DNA of 42,129 bases from a virus, in the IMG/VR virus record IMGVR_UViG_3300024520_000166, positions 1-42,129 of that record; one strand, given 5' to 3'. The notes beneath the pieces were generated by a model. It ran no database searches and was not told the origin of the DNA. It saw only the letters and a list, made by a program, of their open reading frames with translations. Both the position numbers and the translations under genes were made by a program. This document shows positions 17,000-24,683 of the stretch, one piece after another (positions within the stretch are counted from its first letter, which is position 1; each line of letters begins with the position of its first letter).

Positions 17000-17602
17000 A
17001 TGAAGACGAAAGAGCAGATGAGACAAGAGATCGTCCGGGAGATGTTCGAAGAGCAGCGCAGCTCTCGGGGTGACACCATAACAGCCACCGTGATAAAGCG
17101 ACCCGGACCCACCCCTATGACCGAGCGCCTAAAAGACATCGACCCGATCGCCTTCGGTCAGCGGTGCGCTCTCGCGGTGCTCGAAGCTGCGTCGGTGGCG
17201 GCTGACATCGTCGGCAGCACCGTCGAGCGTAACGACATCGCGCTGCGTCGCTTCGCAGAGCACGTCGCCACCGTGGCATCGTTCGCTGACCGCGGCGGTG
17301 ACATCGCCACCGACCCGAGCCGCAGGCGATCCGAACTCGTGCCGCCGCTCGTGCTGCTCGAAGCGTACATGGGACACGATGCCGAGCTCGAGCTCGTCGC
17401 CGATGCGGTGAGCGCTCGTCTTGCGCTCGCAGAAGGTGCCACGATGTCGCTGAGACACATCGGGGTGCTCGCGAGCATGACGCAACAGGCTCTCGCGTAC
17501 CACGTGAAGACGGGCAAGCTCGTGCCCGACAAGCGGGGCAGGGTCGCGAACGCTGCTGCGCTTCGGTGGCTCTGCGGTCGAGACGTTCGGGGGCTGCGAT
17601 GA
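17000..17602 (+). CDS. Possible DNA-binding protein with C-terminal HTH-like end
   Basis: The protein has 200 aa with AGGAG ahead of ATG 17000. The N-terminus is charged (MKTKEQMRQEIVREMFEEQR); the middle is a helical bundle. The last ~50 residues (MSLRHIGVLASMTQQALAYH, then KTGKLVPDKRGRVANAAALR) read like an excisionase/MerR-type winged helix: helix, TQQALAYH recognition helix, wing. A regulatory role is inferred from that end alone. It is followed by an ATGA overlap. Confidence 0.65.
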   Translation: MKTKEQMRQEIVREMFEEQRSSRGDTITATVIKRPGPTPMTERLKDIDPIAFGQRCALAVLEAASVAADIVGSTVERNDIALRRFAEHVATVASFADRGGDIATDPSRRRSELVPPLVLLEAYMGHDAELELVADAVSARLALAEGATMSLRHIGVLASMTQQALAYHVKTGKLVPDKRGRVANAAALRWLCGRDVRGLR

Positions 17603-17778
17603 CGATCACCGCCTATCACTGCGAAGACTGCGACCTCGAGACGTACAGCCAGTATGACGCGGAGACGCACGACTGCACCGAAGTGATCACGCACTGCGTC
17701 GGGTGCTCTGCCGATCTGACGCTGAAGGACGAAGCCGACGGCTCTATCATCGACGGCCGCTGCGTCGACTGCGCATAG
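17599..17778 (+). CDS. Small zinc-ribbon-like protein
   Basis: The protein has 59 aa and begins at ATG 17599, overlapping the previous stop (ATGA). It holds an N-terminal CEDCDLET pair, THDC, then CVGCSADLTL and a final CVDCA. Four cysteine sites with CxxC spacing fit one or two zinc knuckles. It is acidic, so protein binding is as likely as DNA binding. Its stop lies 14 bases from the stop of the convergent MuF gene, and I see no hairpin between them. Confidence 0.65.
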   Translation: MTITAYHCEDCDLETYSQYDAETHDCTEVITHCVGCSADLTLKDEADGSIIDGRCVDCA

Positions 17779-17792
17779 GGATGCTCGAGACG

Positions 17793-18731
17793 CTATGGGG
17801 CGATCGTGGTAAAATCAGGCAACGCCACACACCGGCATAGAATCGGCTCGCCCGGTGCCCCGTCTTCGGGCGGGTGCTCCCATGAAAACCGATCCCCCTC
17901 GCGCTCGAAGTGCGACGGATCTGCGTCAGGGTAAGCGCCCGACGGGTCGCCCCTGACCCGCTCGTCCTTCGATGTGCTCCAGATGTAGTGGGTGACGCCG
18001 AGCTCTTGCTGTCGGGCTCGGTGAAGCTGCGACGTCAGCTTGCCGATCTGGTCTCGCGCTATCCGCTGAGCATTCCACCCCGAGCTAGCTTCGAGCTCGC
18101 CGAGCCGGTTGACGAGCGAGCTCGCACGCTTGCCGGTGCGTACGTGCTCGATGACCGCTTTTTCGATGCTCGAGAAAAAGCGCTCGGGCACCGTCACGAT
18201 CAGATCCACGTTCAGAGCCGTCCACAGCTCGACGAACGATGCCGGGGCGGTGTCGCTGAGCTCTGAAAGGATGTCGATCCCGAGCACCTGCTGAACGCTC
18301 GACGCCGTCGCTTTCTTGGTGAAGACACCGACGAGCCTGCCGGCCTTCTGCACTGCCTTTCGCCACAGGCTCACCGGCACCTCTTTCGCGAACCTGGCCC
18401 GGATCTCGACCATGCGAGACCTGAAGAGCCGCACGAAACCTTCGGTGCTCGCGTCGGTGCGCAGCCCATCGTCGCCGGTGAGCTCGCGCACATCGACGAG
18501 AGAGCGCACAAGCCGGAACGCTACCCGAAGCATCGGCATCAGACTTCGAAGGTACTGCTCTTCGAGCTGTCGCGTCTCGGGCACCCTCGGCAGCCGTCGA
18601 GCTCGGGGCGATGCCGACAGCGCTTTGAGCCGCTGAGCGAGCCCGGGGCTGAGCTGCTCGGTGCCAGGTCTCCGCTTCCGGGCTGCGGGTCGCGCTCGTC
18701 GCTTCGCCGGTCGTGGCTTACGCTTCGCCAT
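17793..18731 (-). CDS. Minor head protein, MuF/SPP1 gp7-like
   Basis: The protein has 312 aa. The N-terminal ~30 residues are a highly basic tail (KRKPRPAKRRARPAARKRRP) that may touch DNA. The C-terminal ~100 residues carry the MuF-type module: ASSGWNAQRIARDQIGKLTS, then HYIWSTSKDERVRGDPSGAY, DRFSWEHPPEDG and CRCVALP. Such proteins join the portal inside the procapsid. The start overlaps the portal stop by 14 bases. Confidence 0.8.
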   Translation of the reverse strand: MAKRKPRPAKRRARPAARKRRPGTEQLSPGLAQRLKALSASPRARRLPRVPETRQLEEQYLRSLMPMLRVAFRLVRSLVDVRELTGDDGLRTDASTEGFVRLFRSRMVEIRARFAKEVPVSLWRKAVQKAGRLVGVFTKKATASSVQQVLGIDILSELSDTAPASFVELWTALNVDLIVTVPERFFSSIEKAVIEHVRTGKRASSLVNRLGELEASSGWNAQRIARDQIGKLTSQLHRARQQELGVTHYIWSTSKDERVRGDPSGAYPDADPSHFEREGDRFSWEHPPEDGAPGEPILCRCVALPDFTTIAP

Positions 18732-20046
18732 CGACGGGCAGCCCGGTCAGAGCCGGGGCTGTCTCTTCGCTGATCGTGGTCTCGGTCGAGAAGCTTTCGG
18801 TCCCGAACCTCGAGCTGCGGATCTCATCAGGTGCCAACACGCCGAGCTCGAAGTATATCGCATCGGTCTCGGCCGTCATCTTTCGGATCTCAGCCTGCTG
18901 CTTCTCGTCGAGCTGCCACAGCGGCACGGTTTCGAGCGTCCACCCGTCGGGCTCTTTGCCCCCCGTCGGCCCGTTGCTCGCGTTGAAAAGCAGCCCGACA
19001 AGCTGCCGAAGCTGTGGCACCACAAGGCGTTGCTGCGCCGCTGAGATCGTGTCGTAAAACCACCGCAGATCAGCTTCGCCGGTGGCGTTGAGCCCCGCCG
19101 GTGCGCGCCCGAGTAGGATCGACATCGGGATCTCGACCGCGCTCGCGACAGCTTCGGCGAGCCTGTCGAGCGTCTCAGGGATGCCCGAGAGCGGAGTCGC
19201 GACCCGCGTATAGTCCTCGGTCTCGGCGTCGAGCGGTATCATCCGCAGCGTGCTCTTGACGAGCTGTAGAGTGCGCAGCCGCTGTAGCACGAGCCCCTCG
19301 TTATCTTGCGCCAGCATATCGGCCAGATCTTGGATCTTGATCACCGCCTGCGCGAAGTCGGTCAGAGCGTGAGCCGCACCCCCGACCCCTTGCAGATAGT
19401 CGCTCATCGCTTCGTCGGCACGCTCGATCACCGACGCGCCCCACCCGTCACGCCTGCGACGAGCTCGAGCCGGCAGCGGGGCACCGTCAAAGATCAGCAG
19501 CCGGCTCTCATGTACGACCACCGATGCCGCGCCGGTGCGCTGCAAGTCGTAGAATTCCGGCCGGTCGAAGCGGGCGTCGAGCGGGTCGGTGAAGTAGGAC
19601 TTCACCCGCAGATCGCAGCGGTCGACCGGGGTGAGCCACTCGACAGACTGCAGCCGCTCGACGTTGACGGGCTCGTCGAGATCGCCCCCGTCCATGAGCC
19701 CCATCAGAATCCCGCCGCCCCCGAAGAGCCTCGACCACGTGATCGCCTCTTGAAAGGCCGGGGCCGTGCCGAGGTCGGCGAGCGCTGTCGTCATCGCGTC
19801 GCGTGCTTCGGTGTCCTCGGTGACGTCGAGCCGCACCCACTTGCGGATCATCTCTCGAGCCGGCAGCTCGCAGATCCGCGCGGTGAGGTAGTCGCCTTCG
19901 AATTGGTCCGAGAGCTGCTGCGGTGAGATCCGGCGAGCACCCCTGAACCCGAACGCGGTGCGCTTGTCGATGTCGGTGCCGAGCCCGGTGACGACGTTCG
20001 CCCACCCGTCTTGCGTTCGCTTTGCTTGCTCGTTCTTGTCGTTCAT
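18718..20046 (-). CDS. Portal protein (DUF1073-like)
   Basis: The protein has 442 aa. It shows the DUF1073 portal layout: LSDQFEGDYLTARICELPAR, EMIRKWVRLDV, ITWSRLFGGGGILMGLMDGG, and a C-terminal core with MSILLGRAPAGLNATGEADL and RWFYDTISAAQQRLVVPQLR. The portal dodecamer is the DNA gate and motor dock. It follows a methyltransferase gene through an ATGA overlap, so that gene separates it from terminase. The family name has also been linked to Acb1-like N-terminal proteins; the length and context here fit the portal. Confidence 0.85.
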   Translation of the reverse strand: MNDKNEQAKRTQDGWANVVTGLGTDIDKRTAFGFRGARRISPQQLSDQFEGDYLTARICELPAREMIRKWVRLDVTEDTEARDAMTTALADLGTAPAFQEAITWSRLFGGGGILMGLMDGGDLDEPVNVERLQSVEWLTPVDRCDLRVKSYFTDPLDARFDRPEFYDLQRTGAASVVVHESRLLIFDGAPLPARARRRRDGWGASVIERADEAMSDYLQGVGGAAHALTDFAQAVIKIQDLADMLAQDNEGLVLQRLRTLQLVKSTLRMIPLDAETEDYTRVATPLSGIPETLDRLAEAVASAVEIPMSILLGRAPAGLNATGEADLRWFYDTISAAQQRLVVPQLRQLVGLLFNASNGPTGGKEPDGWTLETVPLWQLDEKQQAEIRKMTAETDAIYFELGVLAPDEIRSSRFGTESFSTETTISEETAPALTGLPVDGEA

Positions 20047-20870
20047 ATCAGATCCGCCTGTTTTGGTTTCGGCTCCGGCCCAGAAAAAGACAACGGGAGC
20101 ACGCCTTGCTCGAGCCGCTTCGCTGCGATCTCGCAGTAACTCTCTTCGATCTCAATCCCCACCGCTCGCCTTCCTAGATTTTTCGCGGCAACAAGCGTTG
20201 TTCCTGAACCCATAAACGGATCCATGACTGAGCCCGGGAAAGCGGACACAACAGACCTCGCAAAAGTATTCGAAAACACCGCCGGATGATCTAACCGGTG
20301 CATATCTGTAACGCCCGCTCGATTCGCCCTGATAACACTATCAGAAATTTTGCGCTGCCCGACGCGCGCCCTTTTCGTTGTAAAATCCTTGGTCGTTCCG
20401 TTCGCTTTCCTTTGTGTTTTTCCGCCAGCACCCCCTGCACATCTGCACTTTTCGGATTTATTCAAGCGCGCGCTTGCTTTGTTGAAATGGAAAACAAGCT
20501 CGTGCGATGGAGCAAACCGCCCGCCCCAGTCTCCCGGCAGCCCCGATCCTTGATCCCACACATACATCCCAAACCACCGCCAACCTGTGCCGCGCATGTC
20601 CGAAACCAGGTCCAGCCAATACGGGTCGACCTCCCCGCCGGTGTGGATTTGTCCAAGGCACACAATGATCTGCGTAGACCCATGATCAGCGCATGAAGAA
20701 AGCGCAGGGGGTACCACATCGCCCCACACAAACGAGTCGAGCTTGTACGTGCGCTGCGATCCATACGGAGGGGAAGTGAAGACCAGATCGACGGGCTCTA
20801 GATCTGGTAGCACATCGCGGCAGTCCGCGTGGTAAATCGTGATCCCGCCTTGCTCGTAATACGGCGTCAC
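20043..20870 (-). CDS. DNA methyltransferase, N4-cytosine/N6-adenine, beta class
   Basis: The protein has 275 aa from GTG 20870 (GTGA overlap with terL). The catalytic motif IV TSPPY lies at residues 32-36 and the SAM-binding motif I DPFMGSGTT at 217-225; this order defines the beta class. Which base it modifies cannot be read from the motif. The middle (EKCRCAGGAGGKTQRKANG) is lysine-rich and the gene is visibly AT-richer than its neighbours, with few GAGCTC words. Sitting between terminase and portal, it looks like an inserted gene fully wired into the operon by its overlaps. Confidence 0.85.
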   Translation of the reverse strand: MTPYYEQGGITIYHADCRDVLPDLEPVDLVFTSPPYGSQRTYKLDSFVWGDVVPPALSSCADHGSTQIIVCLGQIHTGGEVDPYWLDLVSDMRGTGWRWFGMYVWDQGSGLPGDWGGRFAPSHELVFHFNKASARLNKSEKCRCAGGAGGKTQRKANGTTKDFTTKRARVGQRKISDSVIRANRAGVTDMHRLDHPAVFSNTFARSVVSAFPGSVMDPFMGSGTTLVAAKNLGRRAVGIEIEESYCEIAAKRLEQGVLPLSFSGPEPKPKQADLI

Positions 20871-22261
20871 ATTCCCCCCAAAGCTCTCAGCCTATCGATA
20901 GCAGCTATACCACCCCCGAGCCCGAAGTGCGAAAGCACGGCAGCGTCGACAGCGTCATCGTGCGCCGCGTCGGGAAATCCCTCGAGCGTCGCCAAAAACA
21001 GATCATTCCACGCAGCCCGCACGAGCGACACGCGCCCGTTTTCAGCCTGCGACGACAGCGGGCCAGCCGCAACTACCTTCCCGGTGCGGTTCGGCCGCAC
21101 AAAGGTCACCTTGTGCCCGTCGAGCACCCCGAGCGTGTGCTGCTGATCGACCTTCCCTGCCTGGCCCGGGTCCTGGTAGCACCACACTTCGGTCCCCGCC
21201 GGGTCGCCGTCGCACAAGTTGCGTTGCCATACATCGACCCCTTGCGGCCGCTTCCGAACCTGATCGAAGTGCTCGACGATATACCCGCCCCCGAGACGGT
21301 GCGATAGCTTCGCCATACGCACCGACGCGCTGTAATCGGGGTCCGGGTAGGCAGAGCTCGGCTCGCTCGCTGCCTTGTCGAAGGCTCGCACCCGCTTGAC
21401 GATGCCCCCTGCCGGCAGCATATCGAGCACCGGGAACCATCCCCGCCGAAAGACGTTGCCCCGAGCTGCTCTGATATTCCAGTTACCACCGAGCAGCCGC
21501 TCTCGCTCGACCATGGGCAGCGCCATCAACCGAGACCGGTAGCCCGGATCCGCAGCCATCAACGCCGGGTTGTCAGTGAGAGCCCCCGGAATGAAGGTCA
21601 GCGACATCGGAGCCCCTTGGTCAGGGTACAGCGCTTCGAGCTCGTCGGCGGTGTCAGCCCAGATCATTTTGTCGTTGATGCGATAAAACCACCGGAGCAC
21701 ACCAGCCCGCTCCGGTATCGCGAGCCCCGTCTCTTCATCGATCCACCATGAGATCAGCCGACGAACGAAGCTGTCGGGGTCGGGGTTCGTGGTCGCCTTG
21801 ATCCGGGGCTTGATGCCCGACACTGAGCGCGCACGCGACCACATGTAGGTGAACATCCGCTCTTCGAAGTGCGTCAGCTCGTCGAAGTTGATGTCGTGAA
21901 ACTGTGCGCCCTGGTATCGGAAGCGATCCTTAGCGTGCTGCATCGACCGAAAACCGACCGACGCACCGCTTGGAAACGTCACGTCGAGCGCTTGCTCGCG
22001 AAGGTCTGCGCCGAGATCGGGGTGACCATATACCCGCTGAGCGTCATCCCAGAGCCCCCCGCCTGCGGTGATCTCGGGGCGAGTGCGCCTGAATGTCACG
22101 GCACGGTATTCGGGCGATCGAAGGTGCCGCAACGAGTTGAGCAGAAGAGCAAAGCTCTTTCCTGACCCGCCGGCACCCCCGTAGATCACGATGTCAGCCG
22201 AGCTCGAAAGGAATTGCTCTTGTGGTCCAGGCTGTGGTCGGAGCTGATCTAGGTCACCCAT
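20867..22261 (-). CDS. terL: Terminase large subunit
   Basis: The protein has 464 aa from ATG 22261, eight bases inside the end of the preceding small gene. Walker A is GGAGGSGKS at residues 28-36; the Walker B-like INFDELT is at 124-130, followed by a coupling ATTNPDPDSFVRR segment. The C-terminal nuclease part has acidic positions (VRAFDKAASE, YQDPGQAGKVDQ, DAAHDDAVDAAVL). It cuts and packages the DNA. The upstream frame to 22306 is excluded by the small-gene overlap. Confidence 0.9.
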   Translation of the reverse strand: MGDLDQLRPQPGPQEQFLSSSADIVIYGGAGGSGKSFALLLNSLRHLRSPEYRAVTFRRTRPEITAGGGLWDDAQRVYGHPDLGADLREQALDVTFPSGASVGFRSMQHAKDRFRYQGAQFHDINFDELTHFEERMFTYMWSRARSVSGIKPRIKATTNPDPDSFVRRLISWWIDEETGLAIPERAGVLRWFYRINDKMIWADTADELEALYPDQGAPMSLTFIPGALTDNPALMAADPGYRSRLMALPMVERERLLGGNWNIRAARGNVFRRGWFPVLDMLPAGGIVKRVRAFDKAASEPSSAYPDPDYSASVRMAKLSHRLGGGYIVEHFDQVRKRPQGVDVWQRNLCDGDPAGTEVWCYQDPGQAGKVDQQHTLGVLDGHKVTFVRPNRTGKVVAAGPLSSQAENGRVSLVRAAWNDLFLATLEGFPDAAHDDAVDAAVLSHFGLGGGIAAIDRLRALGGM

Positions 22262-22448
22262 CAACCTCGCTGCCCGGCAGAGCCTTGCGCTCTTCGACGA
22301 AACCACCGGCCAGCAGCGCCCGGCTCAGATCTTCGCAAGCATCGTATAGCTCCCCGGTGACGTGGCTAGCGCAATGCACGGCGATAGCTGCGTCGAGCAC
22401 TCGACCGAGCCCATCGAACTGCTGCTGTACTTTCTTGGGGGCGCTCAT
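22254..22448 (-). CDS. Small protein between terminase subunits
   Basis: The protein has 64 aa with an ATGA start overlap at 22448. It is amphipathic and helical (VQQQFDGLGRVLDAAIAVHC). Its last six residues, GSEVDG, and their codons are nearly the same as the end of terS just upstream, suggesting a local duplication of the coupling sequence. Its stop lies within the terL start region, so its translation probably sets terL expression. I cannot assign a function. Confidence 0.65.
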   Translation of the reverse strand: MSAPKKVQQQFDGLGRVLDAAIAVHCASHVTGELYDACEDLSRALLAGGFVEERKALPGSEVDG

Positions 22449-22828
22449 CCATCGACCTCGCTGCCGTTCTTGGGGATGTAGATCTCGAGCCGAGCCCGAT
22501 CCCCGCTATGCTCGACCTTCTTGACGAACATCGCTGCCGACTTCCCGAGCAGCTCAGACGCCTTGATCCGGTCTCTCATCTCCGCTTCCATCTCCCCGCT
22601 GACGAGCCCGGTCCACCATTCCCGCAGCTCTTCCGGCCCCATGACCCGGGGCTTTTTCCGGCTCTGCCGCTCAATTTCTGCCCTCACGTCACCAAAGGTC
22701 AACAGCCTCGACCCCTGCTGCTTCGGGCTCTTGTACCCCGCGAGCCGAGCCGCCTGCGTCGCATTGCCTGCCGCCACCCCGAGGTAAGCCCGCACGAAAT
22801 TCCTGCGCTTTTCCGTTAGTTTAGCCAT
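22445..22828 (-). CDS. terS: Terminase small subunit
   Basis: The protein has 127 aa from ATG 22828. It opens KLTEKRRNFVRAYLGVAAGN, then ATQAARLAGYKSPKQQGSRL, the helix-turn-helix typical of small terminases that bind the packaging site. The C-terminus has SELLGKSAAMFVKKVE and a basic/beta tail ending NGSEVDG. It would recognise a pac or cos site that I could not locate. A longer frame back to 22963 is a shadow over the DUF551 gene. Confidence 0.8.
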   Translation of the reverse strand: MAKLTEKRRNFVRAYLGVAAGNATQAARLAGYKSPKQQGSRLLTFGDVRAEIERQSRKKPRVMGPEELREWWTGLVSGEMEAEMRDRIKASELLGKSAAMFVKKVEHSGDRARLEIYIPKNGSEVDG

Positions 22829-22871
22829 GGCTCGCCCATCATAGCACCGGCCGTGCTCACGATGCACGTTT

Positions 22872-23057
22872 TCACGTCGGGGGCTCGGGCAACGGCATCC
22901 AATGCGTCGGCTCGTATTCGTATCCCTCGCCATCGCCGAAGCCGGCGTCAGCCAGAAACGCAATCCACATCTCGTCGAGCCCGGCCCACCCTATCAGCAC
23001 TCTAGCGCCGGGGTCGGGAAGTCTATCAGCCACCGAGATCCACCCATCTCCGCTCAC
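22872..23057 (-). CDS. DUF551-like small protein
   Basis: The protein has 61 aa from GTG 23057, joined as GTGA to the tiny membrane-protein gene. It has the DUF551 frame: DGWISVADRLPDPGARVLIG at the start and THWMPLPEPP at the end. DUF551 proteins are common in phages and have no known role. The match is good over the whole length. It ends 43 bases before terS. Confidence 0.8.
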   Translation of the reverse strand: MSGDGWISVADRLPDPGARVLIGWAGLDEMWIAFLADAGFGDGEGYEYEPTHWMPLPEPPT

Positions 23058-23164
23058 AACGAGTCCGCCAGCGCCCGAAGCACAGCGCACACGACCCCGA
23101 ACCCGATCGCGATGACCGCGACCCATGTCTCACGGCTCCGGTGTTGCCATGGGTGGGTTATCAT
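23054..23164 (-). CDS. Tiny membrane protein (36 aa)
   Basis: Both ends lock to its neighbours: the ATG at 23164 overlaps the previous stop as ATGA, and its own TGA overlaps the DUF551 GTG as GTGA. The product has a basic start (ITHPWQHRSRETW), one membrane helix (VAVIAIGFGVVCAVLRALA) and the end DSL. It would sit in the inner membrane with the N-terminus inside. The precise coupling on both sides is the main evidence that it is real. Confidence 0.6.
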   Translation of the reverse strand: MITHPWQHRSRETWVAVIAIGFGVVCAVLRALADSL

Positions 23165-23451
23165 GAATCCACCTCAACCGCGCCTAGATCTTCGGCCAAT
23201 GATCGGATGACCGCGGCCCGCGATTCCATTTTTTCGGCCTCAGCGTTCAGCCAGCCTGACACACGCGCAGCATCCTGCACGGATGGTTTGCCGCGCCGGC
23301 CCAAAGGGAATCGGCCCACAACCTCGGCGCCTGGCGAATATGCGAAGACCCACCATAATCCAGATTTTCCCGCCTCGCTGAAGATGATCGCCCCCTCCCG
23401 ACAGCGCACAGTCAGCTCTCCGTCGTCACTTGTGATTATTTCAGGGATCAC
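23161..23451 (-). CDS. Small protein of unknown function
   Basis: The protein has 96 aa from GTG 23451 (GTGA overlap). The N-terminal part is beta-rich (IITSDDGELTVRCREGAIIF and SGLWWVFAYSPGAEVVGRF) and the end is helical (AAVIRSLAEDLGAVEV). It reads as a compact folded protein. I do not recognise the family; it belongs to the cluster of small genes behind ssb. Confidence 0.65.
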   Translation of the reverse strand: MIPEIITSDDGELTVRCREGAIIFSEAGKSGLWWVFAYSPGAEVVGRFPLGRRGKPSVQDAARVSGWLNAEAEKMESRAAVIRSLAEDLGAVEVDS

Positions 23452-23645
23452 AGAGCACCCCCTTTTTCGCCGGTCACATCTGCGACCGGGACAGTCGGCA
23501 CCGCGACCACTGGATCCCACACAGTCAGGGCGGCCTCGCTCAGCGCGCCGGCAAGCGCCGAAGCAACCGCCGGGTGTAGTTCGATCTCGATCTCGCCGAA
23601 GTCGATGCCGACTCGACGCCGCTCGGTGTCGTATACAACCCTCAC
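23448..23645 (-). CDS. Small protein of unknown function
   Basis: The protein has 65 aa from GTG 23645, which overlaps the stop of the membrane-protein gene before it (GTGA). It consists of a beta hairpin (VVYDTERRRVGIDFGEIEIE), a helix (HPAVASALAGALSEAAL) and a valine-rich tail. The earlier in-frame starts would overlap the membrane gene heavily, so the coupled GTG is preferred. No function is visible. Confidence 0.6.
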   Translation of the reverse strand: MRVVYDTERRRVGIDFGEIEIELHPAVASALAGALSEAALTVWDPVVAVPTVPVADVTGEKGGAL

Positions 23646-23812
23646 AGCGCACCCCCGCAAGCCACACCGAAGAGCCACCCGCACGCGAAGGACCCGAACA
23701 CACCGAGCACGAGCACCGAGATCGCAAACTCGGCCCGTCGAAGCTGTCGCCGGAGCCGGGTCAGGTATTCGGTGTTCGCGTGCATACTTCCGATCACTGG
23801 ATCAGTCGTCAT
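23642..23812 (-). CDS. Small membrane protein (56 aa)
   Basis: It begins at ATG 23812, eleven bases after the ssb stop, and ends in a GTGA overlap. After a hydrophilic, Arg-rich head (TEYLTRLRRQLRRAEF) comes one membrane segment (AISVLVLGVFGSFACGWLF, then GVACGG). It probably has its N-terminus in the cytoplasm. It is the second single-pass membrane microprotein of this operon. Confidence 0.65.
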   Translation of the reverse strand: MTTDPVIGSMHANTEYLTRLRRQLRRAEFAISVLVLGVFGSFACGWLFGVACGGAL

Positions 23813-23823
23813 CGTCGCCCCCC

Positions 23824-24321
23824 CTAGAAGGGAATTTCTGAATCGGCGAGCGGTGGGGGGCCGAAGTCGAAACCACCCCCCGACCCCTTCGACTCGCGTT
23901 GCTGCTGCTCTCGATTCGACGCCCCGCGCTGCTGTGCCGACGTATGGTCACTTCGGTCACCCTGCGTCGCCCACTCAGACCCCTGCGAGCTCTTGCGGTC
24001 GGCGAGAAACTCGACGGTGCGAGCGTTGATCTGCGTGCTCTCACGCTTGCTCCCGTCTTTCGCTTCCCACTGCCGGGTCTCAAGCCTGCCTTCGATGTAG
24101 ACCGATCGGCCCTTCGAAAGATGCTCCCCGCAGATCTCGCCGAGCCGGCCCCATGCTACGATCCGGTGCCACTCGGTCTTTTCTTTCCGGTCGTCACCCT
24201 TGCCGAAGCGCTCAGATGTCGCGATCGAGAAGTTGCAATAGGCCGTCCCGCCTGCCGTGTGCCCGACCTCGGGATCTCGCCCTAAGTTGCCGATCAGTAT
24301 CACTTTGTTAACGCTAGCCAT
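23824..24321 (-). CDS. ssb: Single-stranded DNA-binding protein
   Basis: The protein has 165 aa. The OB-fold is clear: VNKVILIGNLGRDPEVGHTA, YCNFSIATSERF, EWHRIVAWGRLGEICGEHLS and KGRSVYIEGRLETRQWEAKD. A disordered Gln/Ser/Gly linker leads to the tip DSEIPF, the usual acidic docking tail for partner enzymes. It would coat single strands during replication and RecT recombination. It overlaps the resolvase gene by 22 bases. Confidence 0.95.
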   Translation of the reverse strand: MASVNKVILIGNLGRDPEVGHTAGGTAYCNFSIATSERFGKGDDRKEKTEWHRIVAWGRLGEICGEHLSKGRSVYIEGRLETRQWEAKDGSKRESTQINARTVEFLADRKSSQGSEWATQGDRSDHTSAQQRGASNREQQQRESKGSGGGFDFGPPPLADSEIPF

Positions 24322-24683
24322 CGTATTTCAACCTCGACCCGGGGTCTCTCCGGGTCATACATGGGAGGGCTAAAGTGCCCACCGACGTGCTTGTCGTTGC
24401 CCCGCTTGCCGGTCTCCGGGTGCCAAAAAAGAGCGTCCACCGTGCCTTTATGCGTGTTCTCGGGGTCGCAGTGCACCCCAGTCCGATAGTAGGCCCGAGT
24501 AGTGATCTCGAGTTGCGCACCCTTCGACGCCGTCAACGGCAGTTCGAGCCCCGCAAAGCGTGCCGATATCTGCGCGTGCCGCTTGAACGCGACATAGGCG
24601 TTGAGCCGCTTCCGGTTCGGGACTTTTCCGCTCGCGTAATAACCTCGCGGGTCGCCCTCGATCGTGAATTCGAACACGCTCAC
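24300..24683 (-). CDS. rusA: RusA-like Holliday junction resolvase
   Basis: The protein has 127 aa from GTG 24683 (GTGA overlap). It begins VFEFTIEGDPRGYYASGKVP and has the metal-binding core DPENTHKGTVDALF (Asp73 and Asp83). This is the RusA pattern, DPDNxxKxxxDAL. Such enzymes cut branched DNA before packaging. The start upstream at 24740 overlaps the methyltransferase and is not supported. Confidence 0.8.
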   Translation of the reverse strand: MSVFEFTIEGDPRGYYASGKVPNRKRLNAYVAFKRHAQISARFAGLELPLTASKGAQLEITTRAYYRTGVHCDPENTHKGTVDALFWHPETGKRGNDKHVGGHFSPPMYDPERPRVEVEIRWLALTK

